The position numbers were made by a program, and so were the translations under genes. Shown here in pieces: positions 5,339 to 5,624 of a stretch of 5,624 nucleotides of DNA. The first letter of the stretch is position 1. The number at the start of each line of letters is the position of its first letter. The stretch is taken from positions 11,500 through 17,123 of the forward strand of contig DHGB01000002.1 in NCBI GenBank assembly GCA_002402535.1. Reading direction: 5' to 3'. The notes under the pieces are model-generated. The model was given only the letters and a program-made list of their open reading frames with translations. It had not been told where the DNA came from and ran no database searches. This stretch comes from Candidatus Shapirobacteria bacterium UBA4809 (lineage in GTDB: Bacteria > Patescibacteriota > Microgenomatia > UBA12405).

Positions 5339-5367
5339 AGTGTAAGTATTTATTAAAATATTGTCAA
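5339..5367 (-). promoter_or_regulatory. Promoter of the small membrane protein gene (leaderless spacing)
   Basis: On the minus strand a perfect -35 TTGACA (5367-5362) is followed by a 17-base spacer and TACACT (5344-5339, 4/6 match). Seven bases separate the -10 from the ATG at 5331, so transcription is predicted at 5332 or 5331. This is the best complete promoter in the window and the firmest case for a leaderless mRNA. Confidence 0.65.
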
Positions 5368-5501
5368 TAACATACAAAGATATAACCTAATCATTCAAAT
5401 AATCTCATAGTTATCTTGCTTATCAATAACCAATCAAGACTGCTAACTATCCCAAACAAAAAATAAGATAAATATAACAATATATAAAACAAGGGTACTT
5501 A

Positions 5502-5530
5502 TTAATACAACTATTTTACGTGATAAAATA
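5502..5530 (+). promoter_or_regulatory. Possible tRNA-Pro promoter with inverted repeat
   Basis: TTAATA (5502-5507) and TAAAAT (5524-5529) are 16 bases apart and would start transcription about 14 bases before the tRNA. The -10 is the right arm of an inverted repeat, TATTTTA (5512-5518) and TAAAATA (5524-5530) around CGTGA. In such AT-rich DNA both could be chance. Confidence 0.3.
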
Positions 5531-5549
5531 TCTAGATCCTTAAAAATAT

Positions 5550-5623
5550 CGGGGATTGGCGCAATTGGCTAGCGCGCACGCATCGGGTGCGTGAGGCTAC
5601 GAGTTCGAATCTCGTATCCCCGA
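5550..5623 (+). tRNA. trnP: tRNA-Pro (anticodon CGG)
   Basis: The sequence folds into a complete cloverleaf. The acceptor stem CGGGGAT (5550-5556) pairs with ATCCCCG (5616-5622). The D stem is GCGC/GCGC (5559-5562/5572-5575). The anticodon stem CACGC/GCGTG carries loop ATCGGGT (5582-5588), so the anticodon CGG is at 5584-5586. The variable loop has 5 bases. The T stem ACGAG/CTCGT encloses loop TTCGAAT. All stems pair without mismatch. CGG reads the proline codon CCG. G37 after the anticodon, the C1-G72 pair and discriminator A73 (5623) are typical of bacterial tRNA-Pro. The last window base, C5624, could be the first base of an encoded CCA, but the window ends there. Confidence 0.97.
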
Positions 5624-5624
5624 C

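Noticed and set aside
1..5624. CRISPR array, insertion sequence or prophage
   Set aside because: I saw no spaced direct repeats, transposase or integrase motifs, or phage genes. The tRNA at the right edge could be an integration site but nothing here supports it.

Overview
The window looks like a piece of a small, AT-rich bacterial chromosome, most plausibly a Candidate Phyla Radiation (Patescibacteria, perhaps Microgenomates-like) organism. This placement is an inference. It rests on divergent MurB and MreB-family proteins, Lys/Asn/Ile/Ser-rich proteins, a PEGA-domain envelope protein, very AT-rich intergenic DNA and an almost complete lack of Shine-Dalgarno sites. TGA, TAG and TAA all serve as stops, so there is no sign of the UGA=Gly code of Gracilibacteria/SR1.

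Layout, left to right. 1-584 (-): a membrane-anchored calcineurin-like metallophosphoesterase, cut by the window edge. 585-712: a divergent control region with a large dyad, -10 boxes for both sides and one perfect DnaA box. 713-1588 (+): murB. 1571-2407 (-): a WecG/TagA/CpsF (GT26) glycosyltransferase, tail-to-tail with murB and overlapping it by 18 bp. 2408-2769: a long AT-rich spacer with four tandem heptamers and a good promoter reading antisense into the next gene. 2770-3771 (-): an MreB-like protein with a degraded ATP site. 3772-3790: a 19-bp divergent promoter. 3791-4978 (+): a membrane-anchored PEGA plus beta-propeller-like protein. 4984-5331 (-): a small acidic single-pass membrane protein. 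5550-5623 (+): tRNA-Pro(CGG), at the right edge.

Nearly everything here concerns the cell envelope. MurB makes UDP-MurNAc for peptidoglycan. The GT26 enzyme would add an amino sugar to a lipid-linked glycan. The MreB-like protein is a cytoskeletal relative that keeps a membrane-binding loop. The PEGA protein and the small membrane protein are predicted to sit outside the membrane. The genes are mostly single transcription units on alternating strands rather than one operon.

Two points stand out. First, the MreB homologue has lost the residues expected for ATP binding and hydrolysis, and it shares a single symmetric -10 element with the PEGA gene. Second, a -10-like hexamer lies 5 to 8 bases before the start codon of all six protein genes, which suggests that mRNAs here are largely leaderless.
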